Source: Gorsachius magnificus (Eukaryota > Chordata > Aves > Pelecaniformes > Ardeidae). Taken from it: 64,000 nucleotides of DNA. The stretch lies in contig CM067081.1 of NCBI GenBank assembly GCA_034008185.1, forward strand, positions 151,186,258-151,250,257. Reading direction: 5' to 3'. Under the pieces are notes generated by a model. The model searched no databases and was not told the origin of the DNA. It worked only from the letters and a program-made list of their open reading frames with translations. This document shows, one piece after another, positions 1 through 10,700 of the stretch. How positions within the stretch are numbered: the first letter of the stretch is position 1; every line of letters starts with the position of its first letter. The position numbers were made by a program, and so were the translations under genes.

Positions 1-290
1 ACAATCCTGCCCTGGCAACAACTTGGGCCATGGCCCGATGATAGCGTCACACCTTGTTCCGAGAGCTGCTCTACATCATGTGGAGATATGCGGGTCACGG
101 AGCCAGACCCTATGTCTTTCTCAAAACCACCTTCAATTTGCAGCATTTAAATTCCTTTTATAGAGGGAGAGATGATCCTGCAATATTAAGTGGCAGCTGG
201 TTTTCTCTTGAAGAATTTTAGTAGTTGCATCAATATTTGCTCAAAGGTAACACCCTTCAGCTTGGCAGAAGGTTTGTGGCAGGCTGGGGC

Positions 291-313
291 TTTTTTTTTT
301 TTTTTTTTTTTTT
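291..313. repeat. Poly-T tract
   Basis: Twenty-three T in a row. No CR1 or SINE body adjoins it, so it is not obviously a retroposon tail. Confidence 0.95.
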
Positions 314-1781
314 AATGGAAATCCTGTTGAAAGTCAGGCAAGTGAGAGATCTAACACTTTTAGGTTCCTTTGAAAGCCTCAGGCATAATCTTCTTCAGGG
401 AAAGCATGACAAAGCAGCCAGACTCGTGGCTGTACTGCAGCATGGCCCGGCATTGGGTATTATTACATCACGCCCATTTCCAGATACTCAGCGATGCGGT
501 GGTCTGGTGCTTGACACAATGCTAGGAATAAGGCAGGGAGCGACTCCACCCCAGCACAGTGCCAAGGGCACGAATAATTAACCCTTGGATTTGAGGTTCT
601 CCTTAGCCAAAGGTGAAAAGTAGACTCGAACGTCTGCTAAATACAACCCTAAGTTTCTCTCTGCTTAGCCCAGGTAAAAAAATGAAATAGACCTCTTGTC
701 CCGGTAAGACGACAGCTTTGCAGCTTCATTAGGGAAGCATTTTCCATTCCCCAGGCTTTTAGTGTCCATCCCTGATATGTCAGTAGCCAGAGCAATGACG
801 CAGTGGCTGAGGAAAGGCGTGGAGCAGTCTCATAGCTACGGGGGCTCTTCTCCAAGAAGATGCGTTCGAAAAGCCAGCAAGTCCCTAAAGGACAGTGTAG
901 AAGGACCTGCACCCACAACAGAAGCCACAGTCTCGGAAGGGACCCTGCCTGTAAATACCAGTGTCCAGGGATGAGTTATACATACATCCGCGCATCCCAG
1001 CCCGGACATCCAGTTGCCACTGCCATCAGTGCAGTCGCACTGCACATGTACTGCCTCTGCAGCAGGGCTCATGGTTGCGCTTACACCCGCTTAGTTCTGA
1101 GTAAATAAAAGTCTTAACTGGCTGGTATTTGATCAATAAAAAGCAGGAAAACTATGCAGAGGTGGAGTAGACCCCAAAACAGGCAGGGATTAGTGCTTTA
1201 TAGAAAACAGGTTCAAAAATAAATTACACTGGCTGAAGTAATTTGGCCATCATCCCATGCACTGTGTTGTAAAGGCCATTAAGTCTCTGATTCAAATTAT
1301 CAGGCAGCCTTTTCAGCCATCAATTACTATTAAATCACTCAACAATTCTGCCTAGCTTCAGGACAGCCACCACATGCGTACACGAGAGCACCAATTACCC
1401 CCAAAGCTGACTGTCAAAGGGCGATTGAGAACACCACCGCACAAAGATGTTTCCAACAGCTTGGACGTGATCTGCCGCAAGTCTGCAACATCCACTAACA
1501 CAGGGGATTATGTGAACTCTCGATGAAGATGTTTCATCACATGCCTAACCAGAGGGCTTGCTCCAAGGGCTTGACCTCGGTAACATGAAGTATCAGGAGG
1601 GCACTCACGGCTGCAGGAGCAAACGCAGCCCTGGCAGTCACAGCAAAGCAGTGCTGCACATTTTTGACTCACTGTAAAAACAGGCTAACAAATGGTGCTG
1701 GTATTTTAATTCTTTCCAGAAATAAATCACAGATGGTATCCAAGGCCACCTGCAGTCCACACTGAGAGGCATTTTCAAGGC

Positions 1782-1804
1782 GCACACACACACACACACA
1801 CACA
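1782..1804. repeat. CA microsatellite
   Basis: Eleven CA units in an uninterrupted run. Nothing else of note in the flanks. Confidence 0.97.
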
Positions 1805-3286
1805 AAGGGCTGTATGAACACAATTTTTTTACTGCATGAAGAGTACAATTTAACCGAATTTAAACAACCCCAGACACTGTTGATTTAAGATATATAAAAA
1901 CCCAGTGGGTAGGTGTGTGGGAAAACTTAGCAAGAAACCTGAGTCAGGTATTAGGGCTTTATTTCTAAAGTGGAGTGGCTTGCTCCTTTTCTACCCATTC
2001 CACTGATGTTATGAACCAATTTTATTCCCTTGATGAGACATATGGATACGGTACCCACACTGTTTCCTCCTCCCTCCTCCTCCATCTAGCTTGCGTTCCA
2101 GTACCAAGTATACATAAGCATGATCTCGTAATGCTTCTTGAGGCCACAAACCAGTATTCCCAGTTTCCACGCTGTGAGCAATGCCCTCAGCTGTATTATC
2201 TGCAAGCTCTGCAAGAGCCAGACCACACATGTGGCAGCACCAAGTGTTTTCACACTGGTTCATCTGCCTCCAGGCCCACTCCCTCCTCTTCCTCGAGGCT
2301 GAGCACCAGAGCAGCTCCCCGAGCCGCAAAGCAAGCCAGCCCAAGGGTTCCTGCTCTGGAAGATGCCACAAGGGAGAACAGAGGTTTCTGCAGAGCAGGC
2401 TGGTCCCCTTCCAGCTCTGTTTGGTCAGCAGTGTTTGGCAGGGAAAGTCCAAGGGGAGCTTGTGGCTATGAACCTGTTGATGGACACGTACACACACACA
2501 GAGGCACGCTGCAGACCTGTGTGCACTCTCACGTACACGCACCAGTGCACTGATGTACATAAACTCACACCATTACATCTGAGGTGGGGACTTCCTGCAG
2601 GACTCTATGCTATCAGGCATTACATCGATGGTAAGGGTTAGTTCATGCACTTGCCCACGCCTCCTTTGGGGAAGAGCAGCACCCCAGGGAGCTGCCCCAT
2701 GTTGCCCCAGGGTGCCCGACGCTTGCAGGGCCAGCCCCAGTCTCTCTCCCTTCCCCCCCTCCTGCCCTTCCTGCCTGTATTTCTTTCTTTCTAGCACTTC
2801 TCCTCTTTTAGTCCCCCAATACCAGTTCATTTCTGTGTCTTTCATCCAGCAAAAATCAGTATGTAATTCAGTTCCAATTTGACCATTTTGTACCGTCTGA
2901 TGGTCCCAGTGTCTGCCTTTACACAAACATAACTCTCCCCTACTATAAACTTAAACACAGTACTTTACTGACATTTTTTAATTAAGGGCAAATCCATTCT
3001 GGTTTTATGTCCAAAAGTGCAAACATGAAATTTTAGACCTTGACCTTTTGCTGGACACAGAAATGTAGCTTGAATAGCACAGAATTATTATTAGCATATT
3101 TATTCACGCAGCTCCAGCAAGAAACCCAGCAACCTCCTTCAGCTCCACCTGCTGCTGCCCACATCGATCTGCCATCCGTGGGAAGCACGGCCCTGGCCAC
3201 AGGCATGGAGACACAAAGGGTAAGACAGAGCTGCTTTGGGAATTAAAATTTTGCATGAGTGCAGTTGTAGCAGGGAAGGTGAATTT

Positions 3287-3297
3287 CCCCCCCCCCC
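3287..3297. repeat. Poly-C tract
   Basis: Eleven C in a row. Confidence 0.93.
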
Positions 3298-6039
3298 TTG
3301 TTAAAAGGGTTATTAAAGACATAGTGAATGTTCATCAAATGGGTTTTAAGGCTCTGCTATTTTTCTCTCTCTGCATGTCAGCTCATGTGCGCTCCCGAGG
3401 AGCAAGACAAGTTTTATTTCAGATAGGACCTGCACTGTTTGATCTCCAGCAGCAGGGGGGCTCCGAAATTCCTAGCAACAGCCGCAAATCTGCAGCAGAA
3501 GCAGCAGCAAGAATGTTAAGGCCACCTTTCAGAGTAGCCATGGTCAACTCCCATCTCAGACGGAGTATTTCTGGCCTTTACTTTTTGCAGAGAGAAAAAC
3601 CAAACACGTATCTCCTGGGGTCACTACCATATGTCAGGCAAACCAGTGAAGCAGTCTAATCCAATAGTGTGTTTTTCTTGTTTTACTGAAGGGAAGCTGA
3701 AAGGTTTATAACCCACTGCTACTGTTGCAGAACACCAGCTGTTCATCACCTCTGCTTTACGGGTAACATCTTGCATCTCCGAAGGGCTCTGCTTCCATTC
3801 TCCTTTTCGGAACCCCAAGTACAAGAGGAGCTTTTCCTACGTACACAAAACTTCTTTTCTTTTCAGTCTCCCCCTCTCCAATGCAAATGTTTTTCTCCAT
3901 TTTTGCATTCCATTTCAGTTTTCATTTCCCCTGCTCTTGGACAACATGGTTAGGCTGCACTAATCACCCAAGCCTAAGTCAGGGTGCTGTGTCACCGGCC
4001 CCTGGGCTGGGGTGAGGAATGAGTTTTTTGATGGGCCACCTGCCATGACATCAACAGGTGGCTGACAGGATCAATTCCCGAGTTTGCCTTGGACACCCGC
4101 CCTGCAGTTTCGCTGTCAGAGAAAACAGTCTTCTCCTCCGCCATTTATCTGCCCCGAAGTTAACAGATACACCAACGCGTACCAGCAGAGGATCCTGCCT
4201 GCCTTTGAGAGCATGAATGGGAGCAAGTGACTGAAGCACCGGGGACCAGCTTTCCCAGGATTTAGTCTCAATTGCTATTCTTTCACTACGTAACCTGTGT
4301 GCATTTCACCATCCCTCCCCACAGCTATAGCCACAACATCACCTCCCTACTTCATGGGAGCAATGGGTTGCTTTGCTAAATAGATACATGGCAACTGATG
4401 CCTCTGGCAGAGAAGCGGCGCGTGGAGCGAACGCATCGTTACGCCGGTGGAATGGCAATTGTGAGCGGTTCAAGCAGCCAAGTGCGGACTGACAAGATCA
4501 CTTCTGTTTAGCAAACGGTTAAACTCATTCACTGGAGATCAAGCAGACCTACACTGTAATTTGGCACAAGCTTTAGAAGCGAGCTGGAGTGATGGATGAG
4601 CCATCACCCACGTGCCTCAGATGGAGCCAGGTACAGGGCGATGCTGCTCTCCCTCTCTGAGCCCTCAGGAGCTCCTGGGTGGCAGCAGCAGCAGTCTGTG
4701 TCCTTATTGACTCCATTTCCTTATTAATTCCCTTATTGATCTGCTCATGGCGCACGAGGCAGATTCGATGTTTTTATCTCCTGTTCTTCTGACAGTGCCG
4801 CTGCTGGATTGTAAAGCCTCTTCAGTAGCTTCCTTTTTCTGTAATCCAGGGACTGTGGATCCACCTGGACATCTGGTGAGGGGTACCTGGGGGAAATCAG
4901 GGAAGCTTGTTGCGTTAGCACCTGAGCTGCTGCTCCGCCTGCTCCCTGATGAGGAAATTCACGGAGCAAGAGGTGCTTCAGCCTCCCAGCTGTTCTTCCA
5001 TTTTCAGGTCAGGCCAGTGGCCAAAAATACCCTGAACCATCCAAATCTGGTCAGGATATTACAGCTGCTACTTCCTTCTCTCTAATTGTAGAGTAATTGG
5101 TCTACAATCAGAGCAGCGATTGCAAAGCTGGAGTCTGTGAGGATGGGAAAATAGCTTGGACGTGAAAGCTCTTCTTATCTGTGATACCCATCCTAGGGTC
5201 TCGCACTATAGCCGCCGTCATGTTGCCTGTCCCACATCTATCACCTTCTCCACCACTTCAAGAGAGCCATTGCGAATAGGCACCTAGCAGAGGCTGCAAA
5301 GGCCTATACGCAACCCCCAGGCATTTCAGAAGGGGTACGTCTGAGGGGAAAACACGGAATGCCTTTCTCAACAGGAGAACGCGCTGCACTTTTTACTTAC
5401 ACGGTTTTATCGCTTATCACACGGGCCCCAAATAATTTCCCTGTGACAGAGGTGGGAAGAAGGGGTAAAAATAAGGAAAGCATAAGTGCAGAGAGGTGAG
5501 GTGGTGGGACCAAGCAATGCAGCTTCCCAGGGATGGAGCCAGCAGGAGACTCCCAACTCCTGGTCTGCACTGCCGGGTCAGATAGCAAACGCACAAGGCA
5601 GGGACAGGGGCTCCCTTCTCAAAAGTGCCACCTAATCCTGAAATTACTGAAGCAAGCGGAGCACTAGCACTGGTGCCACTGAGACGCCAAGCACCTGGAG
5701 AAGAGCACGGTTGGTGCTGTGTGGCTCCAAGCCCCGACAAGGCTGCGGATGTTCTATAAACAATACCATCAGCACAAACCGTGCTACCTAATAGTGTTGA
5801 GGAAATGTTTGCAATCAGCTCTCAAAATAGACTATTTCATAACTGGAATACTGCAGAGCAGAAAACAGCATTATAGTTATAATAAATGGGTGCTGCTGAG
5901 TTAGAGAAGAGCAAAATCTTTTGTCAGCAAATCCCATTTACACAAGCAGAGGCAACGTCAGTAGGAGCAGTTATGTTACTCTGCGCACTAGCACGTTCAC
6001 TGCAGGGCTTGGATAGTTTTTGTTAGTCCCTTTCCTTTC

Positions 6040-6470
6040 TAACTTGCAATGGGCAGTTCTGGTAAACTGGAGAAAGTTCAGAGATTAGCTACAGGAACAA
6101 CTGGGACTGCAAAAATCTTGCATAGCACTGAAAACACCAGCAGCCACATCAGTGGGTTGTATCAAGCGGGTTAAGGGAGGAGTTGATCACTCTATTGAAA
6201 ACAGACTTCTGGTAATGGGGTCTTCAGCATTCAAAGGTGTAAACAAATCCAATGACTGGAAGCTGATGTTAAACAAATCAGACTAAAAATAAAGGAGGAC
6301 ACTTTCAACAGCCAAGGTAATTAACCTTCAGTATGATTCATTGATGGTTGTGCCAGATTTTCCATTCCTGGAAACATTAAAAAATAGGATGGAGGTCTTT
6401 CTAAATGACTTCCTAAATGCCCAGCATGGTAAAACAGAACAGGATGCTGCTCAAAAAAGCTAAAAATCAC
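6040..6470 (+). mobile_element. Ancient CR1-like LINE 3' fragment, plus strand
   Basis: The order of short matches is that of an old amniote CR1-type 3' end: AACTGGAGAAAGTTCAGAG at the left, CCAATGACTGGAAGCTGA, AATCAGACTAAAAATAAAGG, CCAAGGTAATTAACC, and CATTCCTGGAAACATTAAAA then GGATGGAGGTCTTTCTAAAT. It is strongly diverged and has no open frame. Assigned by eye to the family and not confirmed by alignment. Confidence 0.6.
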
Positions 6471-6993
6471 CTTCACCCAGGTTCAGGCTCCCCTCAATGA
6501 CACTGAACTCCTGTCCTCTCAGCTTAACCTGAGTGGGTTAGGAGCCCTTGGAGGGCCATCGGTATAACCCTGTCAGCTGGCCAGAAGACAAATCATAGAT
6601 GTAATGTCTCAAGTTTCCTGCCACACCACATGTCAGGAAAGAACATTTCTTGCACCTCTTGACGTGTCCTTTGGAGCTGAGCTCTGCCCTTGCTGCCCGT
6701 CAGAGCCACTCCTCACCTTGTCTGTCCTTCCTGCATACGCTCTCAAGCCCCCAGGACCAGAGGGGAGAGATTTTGGGAATTGGGGTGACCTGCTTGCTGT
6801 ACTGAGCCCTGCCTGGTCAGTGGGGAGCAGCCGAGGCCTCGGTTGAGCTGCAGTAACAGCACCGGCAGGAGCGGCGAGCGGAGGGATGCTGCTCGCACGG
6901 AGCGACCCCATCCACACAGGTTGGGAGGGTCCTTCAGAGATACTGCAGGAGATGTCCCGTATTACAGCGCAGCCCTAGGCCCAGATTTACCAT

Positions 6994-7175
6994 GCATCTA
7001 TGGGCAAGTCAATTCACCCTCCTGCTTCAGCTTTCCCCTGTACAGATCCACAGTAATGATATTTACCCTGTTACTGCACAGGAGCATTTTCAGGATCAAT
7101 TAGTTTAGTGTTCATGCAAAGCTCTGTGGACAGAAGCCTCAATACAAGTAGTAAGTACTATTATTATTACTGCAC
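6994..7175 (+). mobile_element. MIR-like ancient tRNA-derived SINE, plus strand
   Basis: A run of short matches follows the core and 3' half of MIR-type SINEs in the right order: GGGCAAGTCAATTCACC, a CTTCAGCTTTCCCC box, GTAATGATATTTACCCTG, CACAGGAGCATTTTCAGGAT then CAATTAG, CATGCAAAGCTCTG, and a TATTATTATTA tail. The tRNA-like head is not recognisable. Confidence 0.55.
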
Positions 7176-7368
7176 TTCAGATGGCTACAGCACTGGCATT
7201 TTCCAGGCATGCACCATTAACAATTTACTAAGATAAATGGCCCAGGAACCTGAAAGTGCATTTATGACAACTACCTCCTGCTTACCAGCATACATTCAGC
7301 CGAGTAAATGACACCTCATTGCTCAACATGTAGCTATGGTAACATTTCTATCTCATATATTGAAGTGT

Positions 7369-7394
7369 ACACACACACACACACACACACACAC
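7369..7394. repeat. AC microsatellite
   Basis: Thirteen uninterrupted AC units, about 210 bases from the donor side of the TMTC1 exon at 7602-7715, on its downstream side. Confidence 0.97.
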
Positions 7395-7601
7395 GTGGAG
7401 CTGGAGGGAAGCCAGGCTACCTCATTTAATAACACACAAATGCCGAGCCAGGGAACTTTCCCAGCCTCCGAAAGCGGAGCTGCCCCCGGGAGCCAGGGGT
7501 GAAGAGTAGGCAATTCGCCCCATGCCCGGTGGGGAAGGGCTGGGCTAACAGCAGGCTGCACCGCACAGCCGGAGCCCCACCAGGCCCCCCAAGGGACTTA
7601 C

Positions 7602-7715
7602 TTGAGAGCAGTTTTGTAGTGGTAGATCGCCTCAACGTTACGGCCCTGGTCTTTCAGAAAATTGGCGTAGTTGTAGTGCACCTTGGCGTTGTGGGGCAGG
7701 GTCTTCACTCCTGAG
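7602..7715 (-). CDS. TMTC1: TMTC1 internal exon, first TPR unit
   Basis: This is a 114-base minus-strand exon with acceptor TCTTCACAG and donor GTAAGT. It has one base of a split Ser codon, 37 codons, and two bases of the next split codon. The peptide starts SGVKTLPHNAKVHYNYANFL and continues KDQGRNVEAIYHYKTAL. It fits one tetratricopeptide repeat: helix A runs through NAKVHYNYANFLKDQG and helix B through RNVEAIYHYKTAL, with the usual Tyr, Ala and small residues at packing positions. TMTC proteins carry about ten TPRs in the ER lumen, which are thought to contact the acceptor substrate. The next coding exon should begin by completing a Lys codon and lies to the left of the window. Phases 2 and 2 make the exon symmetric. 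Two partly overlapping longer frames on either strand are shadows. Confidence 0.97.
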
Positions 7716-10700
7716 CTGTGAAGAGGAACAGAAGCAGGACGGTGTTAGCGGCCAGGTTACCCCACCTTCCCCGAGGTCTGCCGCCTTCTCACGGCCCCTT
7801 TTTCTGAAAAGCCTGCTTGGATTTTGAGCGCCTTGTCCCCTCCTGCGCACTCGTGCCAACACAACTCATGTGACAACCCCAAGCTGGCCCCACATGCTGG
7901 CACGCCACGTGCCCCAGGTGGACATAAATATATGGCAGCAATTCAACTGGTCCTGACCGCTGGCACCGTGGGCACCTCTAGCCCTAACACTCCCTGTGGC
8001 CAGATGCTGGTGTATTTCAAAATCTGAATTATTAAATTGCAAGGCCCTAAAAAGGCTAATATTTAGAGGGGAAAGTATGTCGTGCTTTCTATAACGTAGC
8101 CATTAACAGGCTCCCTGCTTCAACTTGAGTGTCACAAAGCGCCTTATGAAAATCTTGATTTAAAGCTGTCGGCTGGAGGTACCTTTTCCATACGCATCAG
8201 CCACTAGAGGGGACGCACAGCATACTCTGAGTACCCAGCCAGCACATATGCACCGCTCAGCGCTTAGCAGAGTATGGCCGGGGGGGTGAGGGCTAATGGG
8301 GCTCTCACCCTTAGCTGGCAGGTTGTATGCCCTCACGTTGTAAGGTACGGCTGTGGGCACGTGGCTGCACCGCCACCTCATCCCTCCCCTTCATCTCCTC
8401 TGCCACGGAGAGTGGACTCAACATTTGGAATTAGTAACGAGGGCCACAAAGACAAAAGGAGAGGAGTGAGCATATGCTTATTTACTTAATTGAGAGCACA
8501 GAAAGCAAGGTACAGGTACCCCTTGCACAGCCAGAGGAAATGCCATTTCAAGGTTAAAGAGAGAAAGAAATCACAGGAGCACATATGCCAGGGAAACATT
8601 TCCCCTGCAAGGATCCAGAGAAGTCGGTACTACGTTTAACAGAGGAATCCTTTCCAGCATATGAACAGGGGTTCTCGAAGGTAATGGGAAATAAGGGTGG
8701 ATGAATCTGTTCACGTAAAAGCAGACAAAGCGTGGTTTCTTGCTCACAAGCAGACCCCTGCCAGCTGCTGTCTTTTCTCTCCCCATCATCTCTGACCCTC
8801 CTAACTCCAGCAGGAAAGGCAGCGATTAGGAATTTCCCCAAGTCTCATTGCTTTGCCTTGCCTGTCTCTCCTGTTTAACTTCCGTGGCCATGGAAGTTGA
8901 TCGCGACGAGACAGGGTTGCACACAGCCCCTGCAATGGGGTGCACACTCCCGCGGGGAGAAGGCACCCACCGCTGTGGAAACCCTTTGTCGGGGATTCCT
9001 TGTGAAACGGCGCTGGAGAATCATAGTGGCAAACCCGCTATCTCCTTGGTTATCTGCAGCCAGTGGTACCAAGCACCACTAATGCCTACTTGTAAGAGCT
9101 TCCAAAGCTTTATGGCTGCCTGACAGAGTTCAAGCACAACGCAGCCACGGTTTGCCTACCAAAATTAAAAAATACACCTTGCATTTGGCTTCCTAATCAT
9201 CAGGTATTTCCAAATTACTTACTGGGAGCACTACAGGAATAAGACATTTTGTGACTAATCGCCAAATTAAATCAGTTAATTGATGCTATTCTTAAGAGAA
9301 TGATTTTCTATATTAGTTTTCACAAAGATATACTGCACCAGCAGCAAGTAATGTGTGACTGCTATGGCTGTGTTAATTTCCATCGGCCTTGGGAGCTATT
9401 AACTACACACTTACAACCTCTGGGCATTACTGGAATATTAATTCCTATACAGAGAGGGTTTCATTACATCAGTGCCACCGTTACAAGGCAGGGACACGGA
9501 CAGGCACTCAGAATTGCTGCTGTCTCAGAGCTATGTGCAATGAGTTGCTGCAGCCCCGGCTGAAACAGAGCAAAGCAAGTTAGAGGTGAGGAGTACATTA
9601 CGTATGCACAAGTACTTCAGCTCTAATGAGATTCGGTTTTAACAGTAAGATGCATATGTTTAAATATTTTAATTCTGGACTGTTTCCCTTTAAGTAGAAT
9701 TTATTCTTAATCCTGCTGGTCCCATTTATTAAAACGTCACTAATAAAGCTGCTTTCATCTGCATGCTCCTGCTGGGGTGGGGGTGAAACAGGAAAGACAG
9801 AAATTTGGGTTATTATGGTGCTCTCTTCTGCATCGCACCGCTCGCACGCCCTGACCTATTTACTCTCCTTGCACGGGTGGGGAGGGGGGTGTTTCATTTT
9901 GCAAATGCACGTAGCCATCACTGAGGCTGCCTGGAGTCCCTGTGCTGTGGGAGGTGGTAGCAAACACAGCGCTGGACATGGAGGGGATTTTTTTAGGAGA
10001 GTTTAGGCAAACACTCCTGCTAATTGATTCTTGACCAGCCGAGAACGCTGTTTGCTCGTTGACAGAGGAAACAATAAGGTCCATAATGAAAGCCAAGCAG
10101 GAAAGGGTGGAGTATAAATAACAAAGCAGAACACAATGTTTTTCCATTTTTGCTTCCCACGAGCCCCCAGTCTCTCACAATTCCAATCTAATTTTCCAAC
10201 GTGCTTTTCCAAACTCTCCTATTTCCCTCTTCCCCAGCCCGGCACACACGTGCTCTTCTGAAAACCTACGGCACCACCGATCTGGCTCCAGCCAGAAACA
10301 AGCTCACTGAGATCGGACATCACTTCTCCGGAGGATTTCCTTGCCTCTTGACTTCTATGACAGCAGTATGCGACACAAGTGGAAAATAAACAACTGGCAA
10401 ACCCTTTTGCGTAATACTTCCACAGGAAGGCAAAAGCCTATTAGCCGTAAATCAGAGAAATAAAATACCACCGGTATTTTCCAACCTCAAATACCAGCAT
10501 TACCCAAATCCCACTTTAGTTGGGAAAAGTCTCCTGTGATCCCCTCTGTTGTTTTCCTAAGTGCCTGTTCTGCTCTGCCAAAGTGACTGGGTGCAGGGCA
10601 GAAGCTTCATTGGTTTTCTGTGATTTCCATATGAAAAGTGCTCAGTTTACAAGGAAATGAGGCCACTCCTGCCTCAGCAGGAGCCCTGGGAGACCGATGG

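Larger units (their letters stand above)
1..7601 (-). other. TMTC1: TMTC1 intron, 3' side (partial)
   Basis: This is intron downstream of the first TPR exon, opening with GTAAGT and running off the left edge of the window. I looked for the next TPR exon on the minus strand and did not find it. The stretch holds T23 at 291-313, CA repeats at 1782-1804 and 7369-7394, a C11 run at 3287-3297, an ancient CR1-like fragment at about 6040-6470 and a MIR-like SINE at about 6994-7175. Overlapping open frames at 1975-2560 occur on both strands and look like chance. Confidence 0.75.

Noticed and set aside
330..545. Minus-strand stretch after a TTATTCCTAG that reads about 35 codons with several Cys and Lys residues to a stop, with an in-frame TGA a little upstream.
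   Set aside because: It does not resemble the expected next TMTC1 TPR exon or any protein I recognise, and a frame of this length is common by chance. A translated search of birds would settle it: conserved frame would support an exon or processed pseudogene.
1975..2560. Frames of 192 and 183 codons lying opposite each other.
   Set aside because: Both strands open over the same GC-rich stretch, with no similarity to known proteins; typical of chance frames.
3255..3659. 134-codon plus-strand frame with short hydrophobic parts.
   Set aside because: No family recognised and no splice or promoter support.
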